From contig NZ_JAINVU010000004.1 in NCBI RefSeq assembly GCF_019880555.1, positions 273,355 through 337,354 on the forward strand: DNA of 64,000 bases. Reading direction: 5' to 3'. Below the pieces are notes generated by a model. The model was not told where the DNA came from, searched no databases, and saw only the letters and a program-made list of their open reading frames with translations. Of this stretch, positions 24,935 through 34,948 are shown in pieces. Numbering within the stretch: the first letter of the stretch is position 1; each line of letters starts with the position of its first letter. The translations under genes and the position numbers were made by a program. This DNA is from Hephaestia mangrovi (GTDB lineage Bacteria; Pseudomonadota; Alphaproteobacteria; Sphingomonadales; Sphingomonadaceae).

Positions 24935-26194
24935 ATGCAACCCAACCGAGCCACGAACGGCGACCTTTCCGCGCTGTCCGGCCGCTTTTCGGCGGTGCGC
25001 GGGCTGACGCTCGCGCTCGCCGGCCGGCTCAGCGATGCCGATGCCACGGTGCAGTCGATGGAAGACGCCTCGCCGGCGAAATGGCACCTCGCGCACACCA
25101 CCTGGTTCTTCGAAACCTTCGTGCTGCGCGATCACGTCCCCGGCTATCGCTTGTATGACGAGCGATTTCCGTTCCTGTTCAACAGTTATTACGAGGCCGA
25201 GGGGCGGCGCCACGCGCGCCATCATCGCGGCATGGTAACGCGGCCGAGCCTCGATGAGGTCAGCGCCTATCGCCACCATGTCGATCAGGCGCTGGTCCCG
25301 GCGCTCCGCGATCTGCCGCCCGCTGCGCTGGCGCTGGTCGAGCTCGGCTGCCATCACGAGGAACAGCATCAGGAACTGCTGCTCACCGATATCCTCCACC
25401 TGTTCAGCCGCAACCCGATCGAGCCGGCGATCTGGCCGCCCGAGCGCAAGGTGCCGGTCGAGATGCCCGGCGACATCGGCTGGATCGAGCATTCCGGCGG
25501 GACGATCGAGCTCGGGCATGACGGCACCGGCTTCGCCTTCGATTGCGAAGGCCCGCGCCATGCCGCCCTGCTTCACCCCCATGCGGTCGCCGACCGTACC
25601 GTCACCAACGGCGAATGGATCGCGTTCATCGAGGATGGCGGCTATGCCGATCCGCGCCACTGGCTGTCCGACGGCTGGTCCTGGGTGCAGCGCGAGGGTG
25701 TCTGCGCCCCGCTTTACTGGGAGAAGGAGGCGAAGGGCTGGACCCGCTTCGGGCTGGACGGCCGCCGCGCGATCGATCCCGCCGCGCCCGTCACCCATGT
25801 CAGCTTCTTCGAGGCGGATGCCTATGCCGGCTGGGCCGGCGCGCGCCTGCCGACCGAGGCCGAATGGGAAGCCGCGGCCGCCGGCCACGATCCCGAAGCC
25901 GGCAACCAGCTCGATGCCGCCCGGGCGGTCGAGCCGCGGCCGGCGCGTGACGCGCCCGCGCTGTTCGGCAACGTCTGGGAATGGACCGGCAGCGCCTATC
26001 GCCCCTATCCCGGCTTCCGCCCCGCCGAAGGCGCGGTCGGCGAATATAACGGCAAGTTCATGAGCGGGCAGTTCGTCCTCAAGGGCGGCTCCTGCGCCAC
26101 GCCGCGCGGGCACGTCCGCGCCAGCTATCGCAACTTCTTCTATCCGCACCAGCGCTGGCAGTTCACCGGCGTACGCCTCGCCAAGGACCTTTGA
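24935..26194 (+). CDS. egtB: Ergothioneine sulfoxide synthase EgtB
   Basis: 419 aa. N-terminal DinB-like domain, C-terminal formylglycine-generating-enzyme-like domain (TNGEWIAFIEDGGY ... RLPTEAEWEAAAAG ... GNVWEWTGSAYRPY). The iron-binding set is visible: His51 in WHLAHTTWFFE and HEEQHQE at 141-147 (HX3HXE). It is an O2-dependent non-haem iron enzyme joining a thiol (gamma-Glu-Cys or Cys) to hercynine. It lies directly upstream of egtD in the same direction. An AAGGAGAGG before the ATG gives a strong ribosome site. Confidence 0.93.
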   Translation: MQPNRATNGDLSALSGRFSAVRGLTLALAGRLSDADATVQSMEDASPAKWHLAHTTWFFETFVLRDHVPGYRLYDERFPFLFNSYYEAEGRRHARHHRGMVTRPSLDEVSAYRHHVDQALVPALRDLPPAALALVELGCHHEEQHQELLLTDILHLFSRNPIEPAIWPPERKVPVEMPGDIGWIEHSGGTIELGHDGTGFAFDCEGPRHAALLHPHAVADRTVTNGEWIAFIEDGGYADPRHWLSDGWSWVQREGVCAPLYWEKEAKGWTRFGLDGRRAIDPAAPVTHVSFFEADAYAGWAGARLPTEAEWEAAAAGHDPEAGNQLDAARAVEPRPARDAPALFGNVWEWTGSAYRPYPGFRPAEGAVGEYNGKFMSGQFVLKGGSCATPRGHVRASYRNFFYPHQRWQFTGVRLAKDL

Positions 26195-26252
26195 TGGAGT
26201 GGCATCGGCCTGCTCGTGTGGAGCGGGCCGGCACTGCAAACGGAGATTATCG

Positions 26253-27230
26253 ATGCTCAAGCAGGAAGCCGAAGACGGCCAGACCAGCCTCGCCGACCCG
26301 CATTTCCGCGCCGATGTGCTGAACGGGCTCGCGCGCCGCCCGCGCGCGATCCCGGCGCGCTGGTTCTACGACCGGCGCGGCTCGGAGCTGTTCGAGCAGA
26401 TCACCGAGCTGCCCGAATATTATCCCACGCGCACCGAGATGGCGATTCTCGAACAAGCCTGTCCCGAGGTCGCCGAGATCGCCGGCACGGGCCGCGCGGT
26501 GGTCGAGTTCGGCTCGGGCTCGTCGACCAAGACGCCGATCCTGCTGCGCGCGGCATCGCCCTCCGCCTATGTGCCGATCGACATTTCGGGCGATTTCCTG
26601 CGCGCCTCGTCGAAGCAGCTGAGCCACGCTTTCCCCGATCTCCTCGTCCTCCCGTTCGAGGCTGATTTCATGCGCCCGCTCACCTTGCCGCGCACGATCG
26701 TCGACACGCCCAAGCTCGGCTTCTTCCCCGGTTCGACGATCGGCAACATGATCCCGCTGATGGCGGTCGATCTGTTGCGGACAATGCGGGCCTCGCTCGG
26801 CGTCGGCGCGATGCTGCTGATCGGCATGGACCGGATCAAGGATCCGGGCGTGCTCGTGCCTGCCTATGACGACGCCGCCGGCGTGACGGCCGCGTTCAAC
26901 ATGAACCTGCTCGATCGCATCAATCGCGAGCTCGACGGCACGATCCCGCTGGAGGCTTTCCGCCACCGCGCGATCTGGAACGACGACCGCGCGCGGATCG
27001 AGATGCACCTCGAAGCGACCGAGAAGGCCGATTTCACGGTCGACGGCCGCGCTTTCTCGATTGCCGAGGGCGAGACGATCCACACCGAAAACAGCCATAA
27101 ATACGGCCCCCGCGACGCGCGCATCCTGTTGCGCTCGGGCGGCTGGACCCCGATCGCCGAATGGACCGACGCGAAAGACCGCTTCGCGCTCTACCTCGCC
27201 GAAGCGCAGGAGGAACGCCCGGCGCCGTAA
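26253..27230 (+). CDS. egtD: L-histidine N(alpha)-methyltransferase EgtD
   Basis: 325 aa from ATG 26253 (MLKQEAEDGQT), preceded by CGGAG. The methyltransferase domain shows PARWFYDRRGSELFEQITEL, PEYYPTRTEMAIL and the SAM site VVEFGSGSSTKTPILL, then YVPIDISGDFL. It makes hercynine (trimethylhistidine), the substrate of EgtB. The order egtB-egtD with a 58-nt gap gives the core ergothioneine pathway. No egtC/egtE homologue is nearby, so downstream steps must be encoded elsewhere or done by other lyases. Confidence 0.94.
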   Translation: MLKQEAEDGQTSLADPHFRADVLNGLARRPRAIPARWFYDRRGSELFEQITELPEYYPTRTEMAILEQACPEVAEIAGTGRAVVEFGSGSSTKTPILLRAASPSAYVPIDISGDFLRASSKQLSHAFPDLLVLPFEADFMRPLTLPRTIVDTPKLGFFPGSTIGNMIPLMAVDLLRTMRASLGVGAMLLIGMDRIKDPGVLVPAYDDAAGVTAAFNMNLLDRINRELDGTIPLEAFRHRAIWNDDRARIEMHLEATEKADFTVDGRAFSIAEGETIHTENSHKYGPRDARILLRSGGWTPIAEWTDAKDRFALYLAEAQEERPAP

Positions 27231-27237
27231 TAAACAT

Positions 27238-27270
27238 CGTCATGCTGAACTTGGTTCAGCATCCATAGCG
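27238..27270. repeat. Solo REP palindrome
   Basis: One arm only, CGTCATGCTGAACTTGGTTC followed by AGCATCCATAGCG: an imperfect palindrome identical in type to the arms of the REPIN elements. It lies between the convergent egtD and DUF1176 genes. No inverted partner is present within 100 bp. Confidence 0.65.
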
Positions 27271-27376
27271 CCTCTCAACCGCCGCGCGCGCGGCGGCGAT
27301 GGAGCAGCACGGCCCTCGAAACAAGGTCGCCGGCTAGGGGTCGATCCTGACGCCGCGAACGTCGATTCCCGTCATG

Positions 27377-28498
27377 TCAGCGCCGCGAGACGTTCGCCGT
27401 CCACGTCGTGATATAATTGGGATCGCCGCGGCATTCGCCCATTTCCTGCTGCTCGCTCAGGCGGAACATCGTGCCGTCCCACACGAAGTTCTGGATCACG
27501 CCGCAATCGCCGAGCCCGCGGCCCCGGGCGTAGCTGGTCAGCACGCCCTTGTCGAAATCGCCGGTGACGATCGAGGGCACCGCTTCGGGTTCGCCATCCT
27601 CGGTGAACCCCGATACGGCGTCCATCTTCGCCGGCGCTACCTTGCCGTCGCGCGCGACGAACACCGCCGAGATGACGTTGTACGCGCCCGATCCACACGG
27701 CACCAGCACGACGGTCGCGCCGCCGCCCAGCGCCCGCGTCTCGACATCGCCTTCTGCGCTGTCGTCGCAGTCGGCCTGTTTCTTCATCGCGGCGATCGCC
27801 GCTGCGTCGGGCGTGAACGGCGTGCCGGCGGGCGTCAGCGCAATGATCTGCGGCGCTGCCGGCGCGGCAGGAACGGCGGTGGCGGGCTTGTCGCCGGTGG
27901 CGACGATCGCCGTCGTCGTCCCGGCGCGGCCCTGCTGCGCATCGATATAGCGCAGCGCAGCCGAAGCGCCCTTGAGCGACAGCGTCGCCAGCGTCTTGCC
28001 GCCGGCGTCGCGGATATCGAGCGTGTGCGCGTTGGCCATCGCCGATGCGATTGCCATCGCCGCGTCGCCGGTGGCTTCCGGCGTGTCACCCGCGGCGAAG
28101 CTGCCGCCGATCGCATGGCCATCGACCGCCACCGCCGCGGGGGTTGCCTTGGGCGCCAGCCCGTCATTGGGCAGCAGCGTCACGGTAATGCCGCCCTGCG
28201 GCCCGGCAGCGCGCGAAACCATCATGTTGATCGCCGGAAAGTCGCCGCCATCGGGGCCGAGCGAGGCCATCTCGCAGTTATTGACGTTGTCGCAGCCGAC
28301 CGCCCAGTCGCCGAAGGTCTTGAGCGCGCCGGGCTTGGGCGCGCTATGCGTGTCGGCCGGCGCGGCAGCGGCGACCGCATCGGGCGCGGCGGCGGCAGTC
28401 GCGCTCGGCGCCGGGGCCGCCGCGGCATTGCCCTCGGGCGTCGAGGACGAGCAGGCGGCGAGCGCCAGCGGAGCGGCGAGCAGGATCGATCGGTGCAT
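27377..28498 (-). CDS. DUF1176 domain lipoprotein
   Basis: 373 aa from ATG 28498 ([19 protein letters not shown]), with a clear lipobox LAAC. After it comes an Ala/Pro-rich linker (about residues 20-55), then the DUF1176 domain: [20 protein letters not shown] near its start and [15 protein letters not shown] at the end, with paired cysteines likely to form disulfides. The related InvL/IalB-type fold TFGDWxVGCDN is common in envelope proteins. No function is known. It is divergent from the dehydrogenase gene. Confidence 0.8.
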   Translation of the reverse strand: MHRSILLAAPLALAACSSSTPEGNAAAAPAPSATAAAAPDAVAAAAPADTHSAPKPGALKTFGDWAVGCDNVNNCEMASLGPDGGDFPAINMMVSRAAGPQGGITVTLLPNDGLAPKATPAAVAVDGHAIGGSFAAGDTPEATGDAAMAIASAMANAHTLDIRDAGGKTLATLSLKGASAALRYIDAQQGRAGTTTAIVATGDKPATAVPAAPAAPQIIALTPAGTPFTPDAAAIAAMKKQADCDDSAEGDVETRALGGGATVVLVPCGSGAYNVISAVFVARDGKVAPAKMDAVSGFTEDGEPEAVPSIVTGDFDKGVLTSYARGRGLGDCGVIQNFVWDGTMFRLSEQQEMGECRGDPNYITTWTANVSRR

Positions 28499-28553
28499 AG
28501 CCCATCCTAACGTGCTACGCGGCGCACCGAAACCCAATCGACGGAGAGAAATG

Positions 28554-29423
28554 ATGCAGATTGTTGGCGTGATCGGCGCTGGCCAGATGGGCGCGGGCAT
28601 CGCCCAGGTTTCGGCCGCGGCGGGCTATCGCGTGCTGCTCGGCGACGTCTCCTACGAGCGCGCCGAGGCCGGCAAGGCGGGGATCGCCAAGCAGCTCGCC
28701 CGCGCGGTCGAAAAGGAGAAGATCGACGCCGCGACGCGCGACGCCACGCTCAGGCGCATCGAATGCGTCGGCGACGTGTCCGCGATGGCGCCGTGCGATC
28801 TCGTCATCGAGGCCGCGACCGAGCGCGAGGAGATCAAGCGCGCGATCTTCGCCGATGTCGGCAAGGTGCTGCGCGAGGATGCCATCCTCGCCTCGAACAC
28901 CTCGTCGATCCCGATCACCCGGCTCGCCCAGGCGACGCCCGATCCGGCGCGCTTCGTCGGGGTGCATTTTTTCAATCCGGTTCCCGTCATGGGGCTGATC
29001 GAGCTGATCCGCGGCCTCGCCACCTCGGACGCGACGGTCGCCGCGGTCGAGGCTTATGCACAAAAGCTCGGCAAGCGCGTCGTCCACGCCAACGATGCGC
29101 CCGGCTTCATCGTCAATCGCGTGCTGATGCCGATGCTCAACGAGGCGTGCTTCGCGCTCGGCGAGGGGGTGGCGACGATCCCGGATATCGACGCCGCCTG
29201 CCAGCTTGGCCTCAATCATCCGATGGGCCCGTTCACGCTCGCCGATTTCATCGGGCTCGACACCTGCCTGGAGATCACCCGCGTGCTGTTCGAAGGCACC
29301 GGCGATCCCAAGTTCCGCCCCGCGCCCCTGCTGGTCAAATATGTCGAAGCCGGCTGGTACGGCCGCAAGACCAGGCGCGGCTTCTACGATTACACCGGCG
29401 AGGAACCCGTCCCGACACGGTAG
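28554..29423 (+). CDS. hbdA: 3-hydroxybutyryl-CoA dehydrogenase
   Basis: 289 aa. NAD-binding motif [18 protein letters not shown], catalytic-region [28 protein letters not shown] (active-site His-Glu pair) and the C-terminal dimer domain [15 protein letters not shown] ... [17 protein letters not shown]. It oxidises (S)-3-hydroxybutyryl-CoA to acetoacetyl-CoA in short-chain fatty-acid or butanoate metabolism. Two ATGs (28551, 28554) are adjacent; the second lies seven bases after GGAG and is preferred. It is a single gene, not fused to a crotonase. Confidence 0.93.
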   Translation: MQIVGVIGAGQMGAGIAQVSAAAGYRVLLGDVSYERAEAGKAGIAKQLARAVEKEKIDAATRDATLRRIECVGDVSAMAPCDLVIEAATEREEIKRAIFADVGKVLREDAILASNTSSIPITRLAQATPDPARFVGVHFFNPVPVMGLIELIRGLATSDATVAAVEAYAQKLGKRVVHANDAPGFIVNRVLMPMLNEACFALGEGVATIPDIDAACQLGLNHPMGPFTLADFIGLDTCLEITRVLFEGTGDPKFRPAPLLVKYVEAGWYGRKTRRGFYDYTGEEPVPTR

Positions 29424-29463
29424 GCGGCCGACAGTCGTCACGCCGCGCGTGTTCCGGCATATC

Positions 29464-29486
29464 GTCTGCCCAAAATTTGGGCAGAC
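29464..29486. promoter_or_regulatory. 23-bp perfect palindrome upstream of glnK, probable NtrC-type site
   Basis: Arms of 11 nt (GTCTGCCCAAA and its complement) around one central A. The inner 17 nt has the spacing of the NtrC consensus TGCAC-N7-GTGCA but reads TGCCC...GGGCA. It lies about 90 nt upstream of the sigma-54 promoter, the usual distance for an activator site. A further TGCAC half-site follows at 29496-29500. Confidence 0.55.
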
Positions 29487-29535
29487 ATTCGCGGCTGCAC
29501 AAATTTTTACCCTTCGCTAATATTTGCTGTCGTGA

Positions 29536-29952
<417 letters not shown>

Positions 29953-29968
29953 GCTGAGGGGGGAACAG

Positions 29969-31306
29969 ATGACGCTATTGACCCGACTTTCCAGCGCCAC
30001 CGCCGCGACCGGCCTCGCGCTCTTCGCTACCGTGCCCGCCTGGGCGCAGGACGCCGCGGCTGCCGCGGCACCGACGGTCGACAAGGGCGACACCGCCTGG
30101 ATGATGACCTCGACGATCCTCGTGCTGATGATGATCGTCCCCGGCCTCGCGCTGTTCTACGGCGGCCTGGTGCGCACCAAGAACATGCTGTCGGTGATGA
30201 CGCAGATCGGCGCGATCGCGGCCTTCGCGATGCTGATCTGGGTGATGTGGGGCTATACCGAAGCGTTCGGTGACGGCGGCAACGCGATCATCGCCGGATT
30301 CGGCAAGGCGTTTCTTGCGGGCGTGACGCCGGCAAGCACGGCGGCGACCTTCACCGAAGGCGTCGCGATCCCCGAATATGTCTTCATCTGCTTCCAGATG
30401 ACCTTCGCCGCGATCACCGTCGCGCTGGTGCTGGGGTCGGTCGTCGAGCGGATGAAATTCTCCGCTGCGATGGTCTTCGCCCTGGTCTGGCTGACGATCG
30501 TCTATTTCCCGGTCGCGCACATGGTGTGGGCGGGCAACGGCCTGTTCTTCACCAAGGGCGCGCTCGATTTCGCCGGCGGCACCGTGGTGCACATCAATGC
30601 CGGCGTCTCGGCGCTGGTCGCCGCGCTGATCCTCGGTAAGCGGATCGGCTACCCGACCGAATATATGGCGCCGCACTCGCTGACGATGACCGGGATCGGC
30701 ACCGGCCTGCTGTGGGTCGGCTGGTTCGGCTTCAACGCCGGTTCGGCGCTCGAAGCCAATGGCTCGGCCGCGCTGGCCATGATCAACACCTTCGTCGCCA
30801 CCGCGTCGGCCGGTCTGTTCTGGATGCTTGCCGAACGGGTCAACGGCCACAAGGGCTCGGCGCTGGGCTTCTGCTCGGGCATCATCGCCGGCCTCGTCGC
30901 TGTGACGCCGGCGGCGGGCAATTCGGGCCCGTTCGGTGCGATCGTGCTCGGCGCGATCGCCAGCATCATCTGCTACTATGCCGTCTCGGTGGTGAAGCCG
31001 AAGCTCGGCTATGACGATGCGCTCGACGCGTTCGGCGTCCACGGCATCGGCGGGATGATCGGCGCGCTCGGCACCGGCGTGGTCTATGCACCCTATCTCG
31101 GCGGCCCGGGCGGCGCCGATTGGCAGATGGGCCATCAGCTCTGGGTGCAGTTGCAGACCGTGGTGACGACGATCGTCTGGGCCGCGGTCGGCACCGCGAT
31201 CGCGATCTTCATCGCCAAGCTGGTTACCGGCCTGCGCGTCAGCCCCGAAGTCGAGCGCGAAGGCCTCGACCTCGGCGAGCATGGCGAGCGTGCGTACAAT
31301 TATTGA
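29969..31306 (+). CDS. amtB: Ammonium transporter AmtB
   Basis: 445 aa from ATG 29969, after GGGGGGAA. A cleavable signal peptide (ending PAWAQD) is followed by eleven membrane helices. Motifs: LALFYGGLVRTKNMLS, FPVAHMVWAGNG, GGTVVHINAGVSALVAALIL (first pore His), WVGWFGFNAGS and DAFGVHGIGGMIGALGTGV (second pore His). It conducts NH3/NH4+ and is gated by GlnK binding. The pairing and promoter indicate control by nitrogen status. Confidence 0.96.
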   Translation: MTLLTRLSSATAATGLALFATVPAWAQDAAAAAAPTVDKGDTAWMMTSTILVLMMIVPGLALFYGGLVRTKNMLSVMTQIGAIAAFAMLIWVMWGYTEAFGDGGNAIIAGFGKAFLAGVTPASTAATFTEGVAIPEYVFICFQMTFAAITVALVLGSVVERMKFSAAMVFALVWLTIVYFPVAHMVWAGNGLFFTKGALDFAGGTVVHINAGVSALVAALILGKRIGYPTEYMAPHSLTMTGIGTGLLWVGWFGFNAGSALEANGSAALAMINTFVATASAGLFWMLAERVNGHKGSALGFCSGIIAGLVAVTPAAGNSGPFGAIVLGAIASIICYYAVSVVKPKLGYDDALDAFGVHGIGGMIGALGTGVVYAPYLGGPGGADWQMGHQLWVQLQTVVTTIVWAAVGTAIAIFIAKLVTGLRVSPEVEREGLDLGEHGERAYNY

Positions 31307-31369
31307 CGAGATCGGGGCGCCGACGCGACGGCGGCGCTCCACCTGAGGTTCCTCCTGCGGACCACCTAA

Positions 31370-31400
31370 GGCCGGTGCGGCGACGCACCGGCCGATTTTT
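31370..31400 (+). terminator. Intrinsic terminator after amtB
   Basis: A 10-bp perfect stem (GGCCGGTGCG and its complement) with a GCGA loop is followed by GATTTTTA. It lies 63 nt past the amtB stop and closes the glnK-amtB transcript. It also faces the end of the minus-strand small gene starting at 31571. Confidence 0.85.
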
Positions 31401-31421
31401 ATGCGGCCCGGTCCGCAATCG

Positions 31422-31571
31422 TCACGGTTGCTCGGCGCCGGGGGCAGGGGGCTCGCCCGCCTGGCGCTTGCGCCACGCCCGCGCGGCAAGGCTGGCGCCG
31501 AGCACGAACCCGCCCGGCGCGAGCAGGATAAGCGCGGCGATGCCGACGCGGTTCAGGGTCTTGCGGTCCAT
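31422..31571 (-). CDS. 49-aa single-pass membrane protein, hypothetical
   Basis: A short frame from ATG 31571: MDRKTLNRVGIAALILLAPG, then GFVLGASLAARAWRKRQAG and a Pro-rich end. It has one transmembrane helix (about residues 8-30) followed by a basic patch, so the C-terminus is probably cytoplasmic. It starts 43 nt after the GMC oxidoreductase stop on the same strand and ends close to the amtB terminator, which supports it as the last gene of that operon. No function is known. Confidence 0.6.
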   Translation of the reverse strand: MDRKTLNRVGIAALILLAPGGFVLGASLAARAWRKRQAGEPPAPGAEQP

Positions 31572-31614
31572 CGGCGCGGTCTAGCCGGTCGACCTGAACC
31601 GCGCCTTGCTCGGC

Positions 31615-33201
31615 TCAGCCCAGATCGGCGCGGACGAAATCGGCGCAGCGCTCGCCGATCATGATCGACGGCGCATTGGTGTTGCCCGAAACCAGTTTGG
31701 GCATCACCGAGGCATCGGCGACATACAGCCCGTCGATCCCGCGCACCCGCAGATGCGGGTCGCACACCGCCTCCTCGTCCGATCCCATCCGCGCCGTGCC
31801 GACGGGGTGGTAGACTGTGTCCGCTCGCGCCCGGATCAGCCGCTCGAGCGCGGCATCGTCGGCAAGGTCGATCGGATAGCGGTCGCGCCCCTGGTGCCGC
31901 GTCATCGGCGGCGTCTCGAGGATGCGATACATCGCCCGCACGCCTGCCTTGAGCACCGCCATATCGCGATCGTCGGTCAGGAATCCCGGATCGATCAGCG
32001 GCGCCGCGCGTGGGTCGTTCGAGGCCAGCGTCACCGTGCCATGGCTTTCGGGCCTGAGCACGCAGACGTGGCACGAATAACCATGCGCCTTGACCGGCGC
32101 GCGGCCATGATCTTCCAGCGGGGCGATGACGAAGTGGAACTGTACGTCGGGCGCCGGGCTGTCGGGCATCACCGTCAGGAAGCCGCCGGCCTCGGCATAA
32201 GGCGTCGTCATCATGCCCGATCGCGACTTGATCCAGCGCCCGATCGCCCTGGCGACGCCGACGGTGCCGGCCAGCGAGCGCCCCATGAAATCCTTCCCCG
32301 GCGTTTCGAAGCTCGCGACGTAATCGATATGGTCCTGCAGGTTCTTGCCCACGCCGTCGCGCTCGAGCCGCACCGGAATGCCATGTTCGGCAAGATGCGC
32401 GCCTGGCCCGACGCCCGACAGCATCAGCAATTGCGGCGTGCCGAACACCCCGCCCGCCAGCACGACCGCGCGCCGCGCGCGGATGACGTGCGCCTGGCCG
32501 CCGCGCGCATAAGCGACGCCCCACGCGCGGCCGTCGTCGAACAGCACGCGCTCCGCCAGCACGTCGGTCATGATGTTGACGTTGGCGGGCGGCTTGCCGT
32601 CGCCCAGATAGGCGCGCGCCGCGGTCCAGCGCTCACCGCCTTTCTGCGTCACCTGATAGAGACCGAGCCCTTCCTGTCGCGCGCCGTTGAAATCGTCATT
32701 CTCGGGGATCTGGAGTTGCCGCCCCGCCTCGATGAAATCGCGGCCGCCCTGGTTCGCCCATTTCTGGTCGCTGACCCACAGCGGCCCGTTGGCGCCGTGA
32801 TACGCATCCCCGCCGCGTTCGTTATGCTCGGATCGGATGAAATAGGGCAGCACGTCGCGCCACCCCCAGCCGCTCGCGCCGAGCCGCTGCCAATTGTCGT
32901 AATCCCACGGATTGCCGCGGATATAGAGCATCGCGTTGATCGCCGACGATCCGCCCATCCCCTTGCCCCGCGGCTGATAGCCGCGCCGCCCGCCGAGCCC
33001 GGGCTGGGGCACCGTTTCGAACTGGTAATTGGTCGCCGGCGTCTGGAACGCCATGAAGCCGGGGCAATGCGTGCGGATCGATCGGTTCGGCCCGCCTGCT
33101 TCCAGCAATGCGACAATATATTTCCCGCCTTCGCTCAGGCGGCCCGCGGCGGCGCTGCCTCCCGATCCGCCTCCGACGACGACGATGTCGGCTTCTTCCA
33201 C
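31615..33201 (-). CDS. GMC-family FAD-dependent oxidoreductase
   Basis: 528 aa from a GTG with AGGAG seven bases upstream. FAD-binding motif [24 protein letters not shown] signature [18 protein letters not shown], and near the C-terminus [10 protein letters not shown] (catalytic His) plus [19 protein letters not shown] (catalytic Asn region). It resembles choline or long-chain alcohol dehydrogenases; the substrate is undetermined. Its first 67 nt overlap the end of the sterol-desaturase gene, so the two are translated together. The pairing suggests a hydroxylase product that is then oxidised. Confidence 0.9.
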   Translation of the reverse strand: MEEADIVVVGGGSGGSAAAGRLSEGGKYIVALLEAGGPNRSIRTHCPGFMAFQTPATNYQFETVPQPGLGGRRGYQPRGKGMGGSSAINAMLYIRGNPWDYDNWQRLGASGWGWRDVLPYFIRSEHNERGGDAYHGANGPLWVSDQKWANQGGRDFIEAGRQLQIPENDDFNGARQEGLGLYQVTQKGGERWTAARAYLGDGKPPANVNIMTDVLAERVLFDDGRAWGVAYARGGQAHVIRARRAVVLAGGVFGTPQLLMLSGVGPGAHLAEHGIPVRLERDGVGKNLQDHIDYVASFETPGKDFMGRSLAGTVGVARAIGRWIKSRSGMMTTPYAEAGGFLTVMPDSPAPDVQFHFVIAPLEDHGRAPVKAHGYSCHVCVLRPESHGTVTLASNDPRAAPLIDPGFLTDDRDMAVLKAGVRAMYRILETPPMTRHQGRDRYPIDLADDAALERLIRARADTVYHPVGTARMGSDEEAVCDPHLRVRGIDGLYVADASVMPKLVSGNTNAPSIMIGERCADFVRADLG

Positions 33202-34097
33202 GCATGCTCTCCTAATTCCAGCCGCTGCTGCCAGCGTGCTCGTATCGTTGCGCTCGTGTCGCGGCTGCCGTCATGGCTCCAGCCCGGCTCGCGGATCATG
33301 TAGTTGATCTTGTTGGCGATTCCCGGTGCCGTCCAGACGTCCCTGGCGATCCCCACCCATTCGTGCACCGCCGCCCAGATCAGGTTGAAGCTGCCGAGGT
33401 TCTTGACAATGCCATAGCGCGGCGCGTCATCGTCGCGCTCGGGCTCGAAGGTGCCCAGCAGCTTGTCCCAGACGATGAATACCCCGGCATAATTGCGGTC
33501 CAGATAGCGCGCGTTGGTGGCGTGGTGGACGCGGTGGTGAGAGGGCGTGTTCATCACCGCTTCGAACCAGCGCGGCATGCGACCGATCACCTCGGTATGG
33601 ATCCAGAACTGGTAGATCAGGTTCACGCCTGCGACGAAGAAGATCATCGCCGGCGGAAAGCCGATCAGGAATAGCGGCAGGCGGAACAGGAAGGCGAGGC
33701 TGATGAACCCGGTCCAGGTCTGCCGCAGCGCGGTCGACAGGTTATAATGCTGGCTCGAATGGTGGATGACGTGGCTCGCCCAGAACCACCGCACGCGGTG
33801 CGCCGAGCGATGAAACAGGTAATAAGCGAAATCGTCGAGCACGAACGCGACGACGAACCACCACCATTGCCAGCCGATATTGAACAGGCGGAATTGCCAC
33901 ACCCACATCGCCAGTGCGAACACCGCGCCGCCGGTAATCACCCCGGCCACCGTGCTGCCGGTGCCGAGCGCCAGCGAGGTCAGCGTGTCCTTGGGTTCGT
34001 AGCGCCGCCGGTCCTTCGCCCACGCGACCAGCATCTCGGCCGCCACCAGCAGCACGAAAGCGGGAATCGCGTAAGTGACCGGATCGGGCAATTCCAT
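33135..34097 (-). CDS. Sterol desaturase / fatty-acid hydroxylase superfamily membrane enzyme
   Basis: 320 aa with four or more hydrophobic helices and the di-iron histidine clusters: DDFAYYLFHRSAHR, HVIHHSSQHYN and TPSHHRVHHATNARYLD. These enzymes use O2 to hydroxylate or desaturate lipids in the membrane. A long hydrophilic C-terminus (from about 260) is rich in Arg/Glu/Ser and its last 67 nt also encode the start of the GMC protein in another frame. ATG 34097 is the only reasonable start. The substrate (fatty acid, hopanoid or carotenoid) is unknown. Confidence 0.85.
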   Translation of the reverse strand: MELPDPVTYAIPAFVLLVAAEMLVAWAKDRRRYEPKDTLTSLALGTGSTVAGVITGGAVFALAMWVWQFRLFNIGWQWWWFVVAFVLDDFAYYLFHRSAHRVRWFWASHVIHHSSQHYNLSTALRQTWTGFISLAFLFRLPLFLIGFPPAMIFFVAGVNLIYQFWIHTEVIGRMPRWFEAVMNTPSHHRVHHATNARYLDRNYAGVFIVWDKLLGTFEPERDDDAPRYGIVKNLGSFNLIWAAVHEWVGIARDVWTAPGIANKINYMIREPGWSHDGSRDTSATIRARWQQRLELGEHAWKKPTSSSSEADREAAPPRAA

Positions 34098-34107
34098 GCC
34101 CGCTTGT

Positions 34108-34509
34108 TTACACTGATGTCAGCGAGGGCGCCAGCCGTCTCACATCGAGCACATTGATGCCGGTGACGGTCACCGCGCCGAACCGCCGGTCGCCGGTTTC
34201 GACCAGCATGCCTTCATGGGTGGCGCGGACCTGCTCCCAGCGCACCTCGCGCACCGCCAGCCGCGCGCCGTGGCGCTTGATGACGGCAACGCGGCCATGC
34301 TCGCCCGCGACCAGCGCGGCGGCGCGATCGTCGCCCACCAACGCGCCGATCGTGCGGAACCCGGCAAGCGATTGCTCGGCGGCCTCGGCGGCTTGATCGG
34401 GCTCGTCGATCGTGCCTTCATGCCCGGCGCGGCCGAGCTTGAGCAGCCAGGCCAGCCCGGCGAGAATCAGGATCGCGGCGAGCGAGCCCGCCAGTTGCAG
34501 CCAGGTCAT
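34108..34509 (-). CDS. Hypothetical membrane-anchored protein
   Basis: 133 aa. An N-terminal transmembrane helix (about residues 4-24) precedes a soluble domain of about 100 aa with several beta-strand-like stretches (AAALVAGEHGRVAVIKRHGA, then FGAVTVTGINVLDVRRLAPS). I do not recognise a family. It lies between the TIGR01244 phosphatase (10-nt gap) and the sterol desaturase (10-nt gap) on the same strand, so it is probably part of one long minus-strand operon. Confidence 0.65.
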   Translation of the reverse strand: MTWLQLAGSLAAILILAGLAWLLKLGRAGHEGTIDEPDQAAEAAEQSLAGFRTIGALVGDDRAAALVAGEHGRVAVIKRHGARLAVREVRWEQVRATHEGMLVETGDRRFGAVTVTGINVLDVRRLAPSLTSV

Positions 34510-34519
34510 GGGAATGCGC

Positions 34520-34948
34520 TCAAGCCTTCGCCAGCGCCTCTAGCGTCGGCCGCAGGCCGGCGAGGTCGTAGCCCGCGGCGGCCGCCTTGGCGACGATCGC
34601 GTCGGGATCGCCGCCCGCCTTGGCTTCGGCCAGCGCCCACAAATTGGTCGAGCGCGTGCCGGTGCGGCAGAAAGCGAGCACCGGGCCCTTCGCGGCATCC
34701 AGCGCCGCGCGCATCGCATCGATCTGTTCATGCGAGAAGCCGCCCGAGACGGGAATCGCTGTGTAAGCGAGGCCCCGCGTATCGGCGACGCGCTGGATCG
34801 GCTCACCTTCGGGCTGGCCGGCTTCCTCATGATCGGGCCGGTTGTTGATGATCGCCGCGAAGCCCTGCCGCGCGGCTTCGGTAACATCGGCCGGATCGAT
34901 CTGCGGGGAGACCGAAATCGTGTCGTCGATCTTTCGAATGTCCATCAT
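34520..34948 (-). CDS. TIGR01244-family phosphatase (beta-lactamase-hydrolase-like)
   Basis: 142 aa. N-terminal MDIRKIDDTISVSPQIDPAD is characteristic; the active-site loop is LAFCRTGTRST, a CX5R motif of the tyrosine-phosphatase type (Cys nucleophile, Arg). In Blh proteins this domain is linked to a persulfide dioxygenase and to sulfide responses; here it stands alone. The first of two ATGs overlaps the recQ stop (ATGA), so it is translationally coupled to recQ. Confidence 0.82.
   Translation of the reverse strand: MMDIRKIDDTISVSPQIDPADVTEAARQGFAAIINNRPDHEEAGQPEGEPIQRVADTRGLAYTAIPVSGGFSHEQIDAMRAALDAAKGPVLAFCRTGTRSTNLWALAEAKAGGDPDAIVAKAAAAGYDLAGLRPTLEALAKA

Noticed and set aside
29464..29486. 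23-bp palindrome as the terminator of the dehydrogenase gene
   Set aside because: No T-run follows on either strand and its spacing to a sigma-54 promoter favours an activator site, although a terminator role is not excluded.
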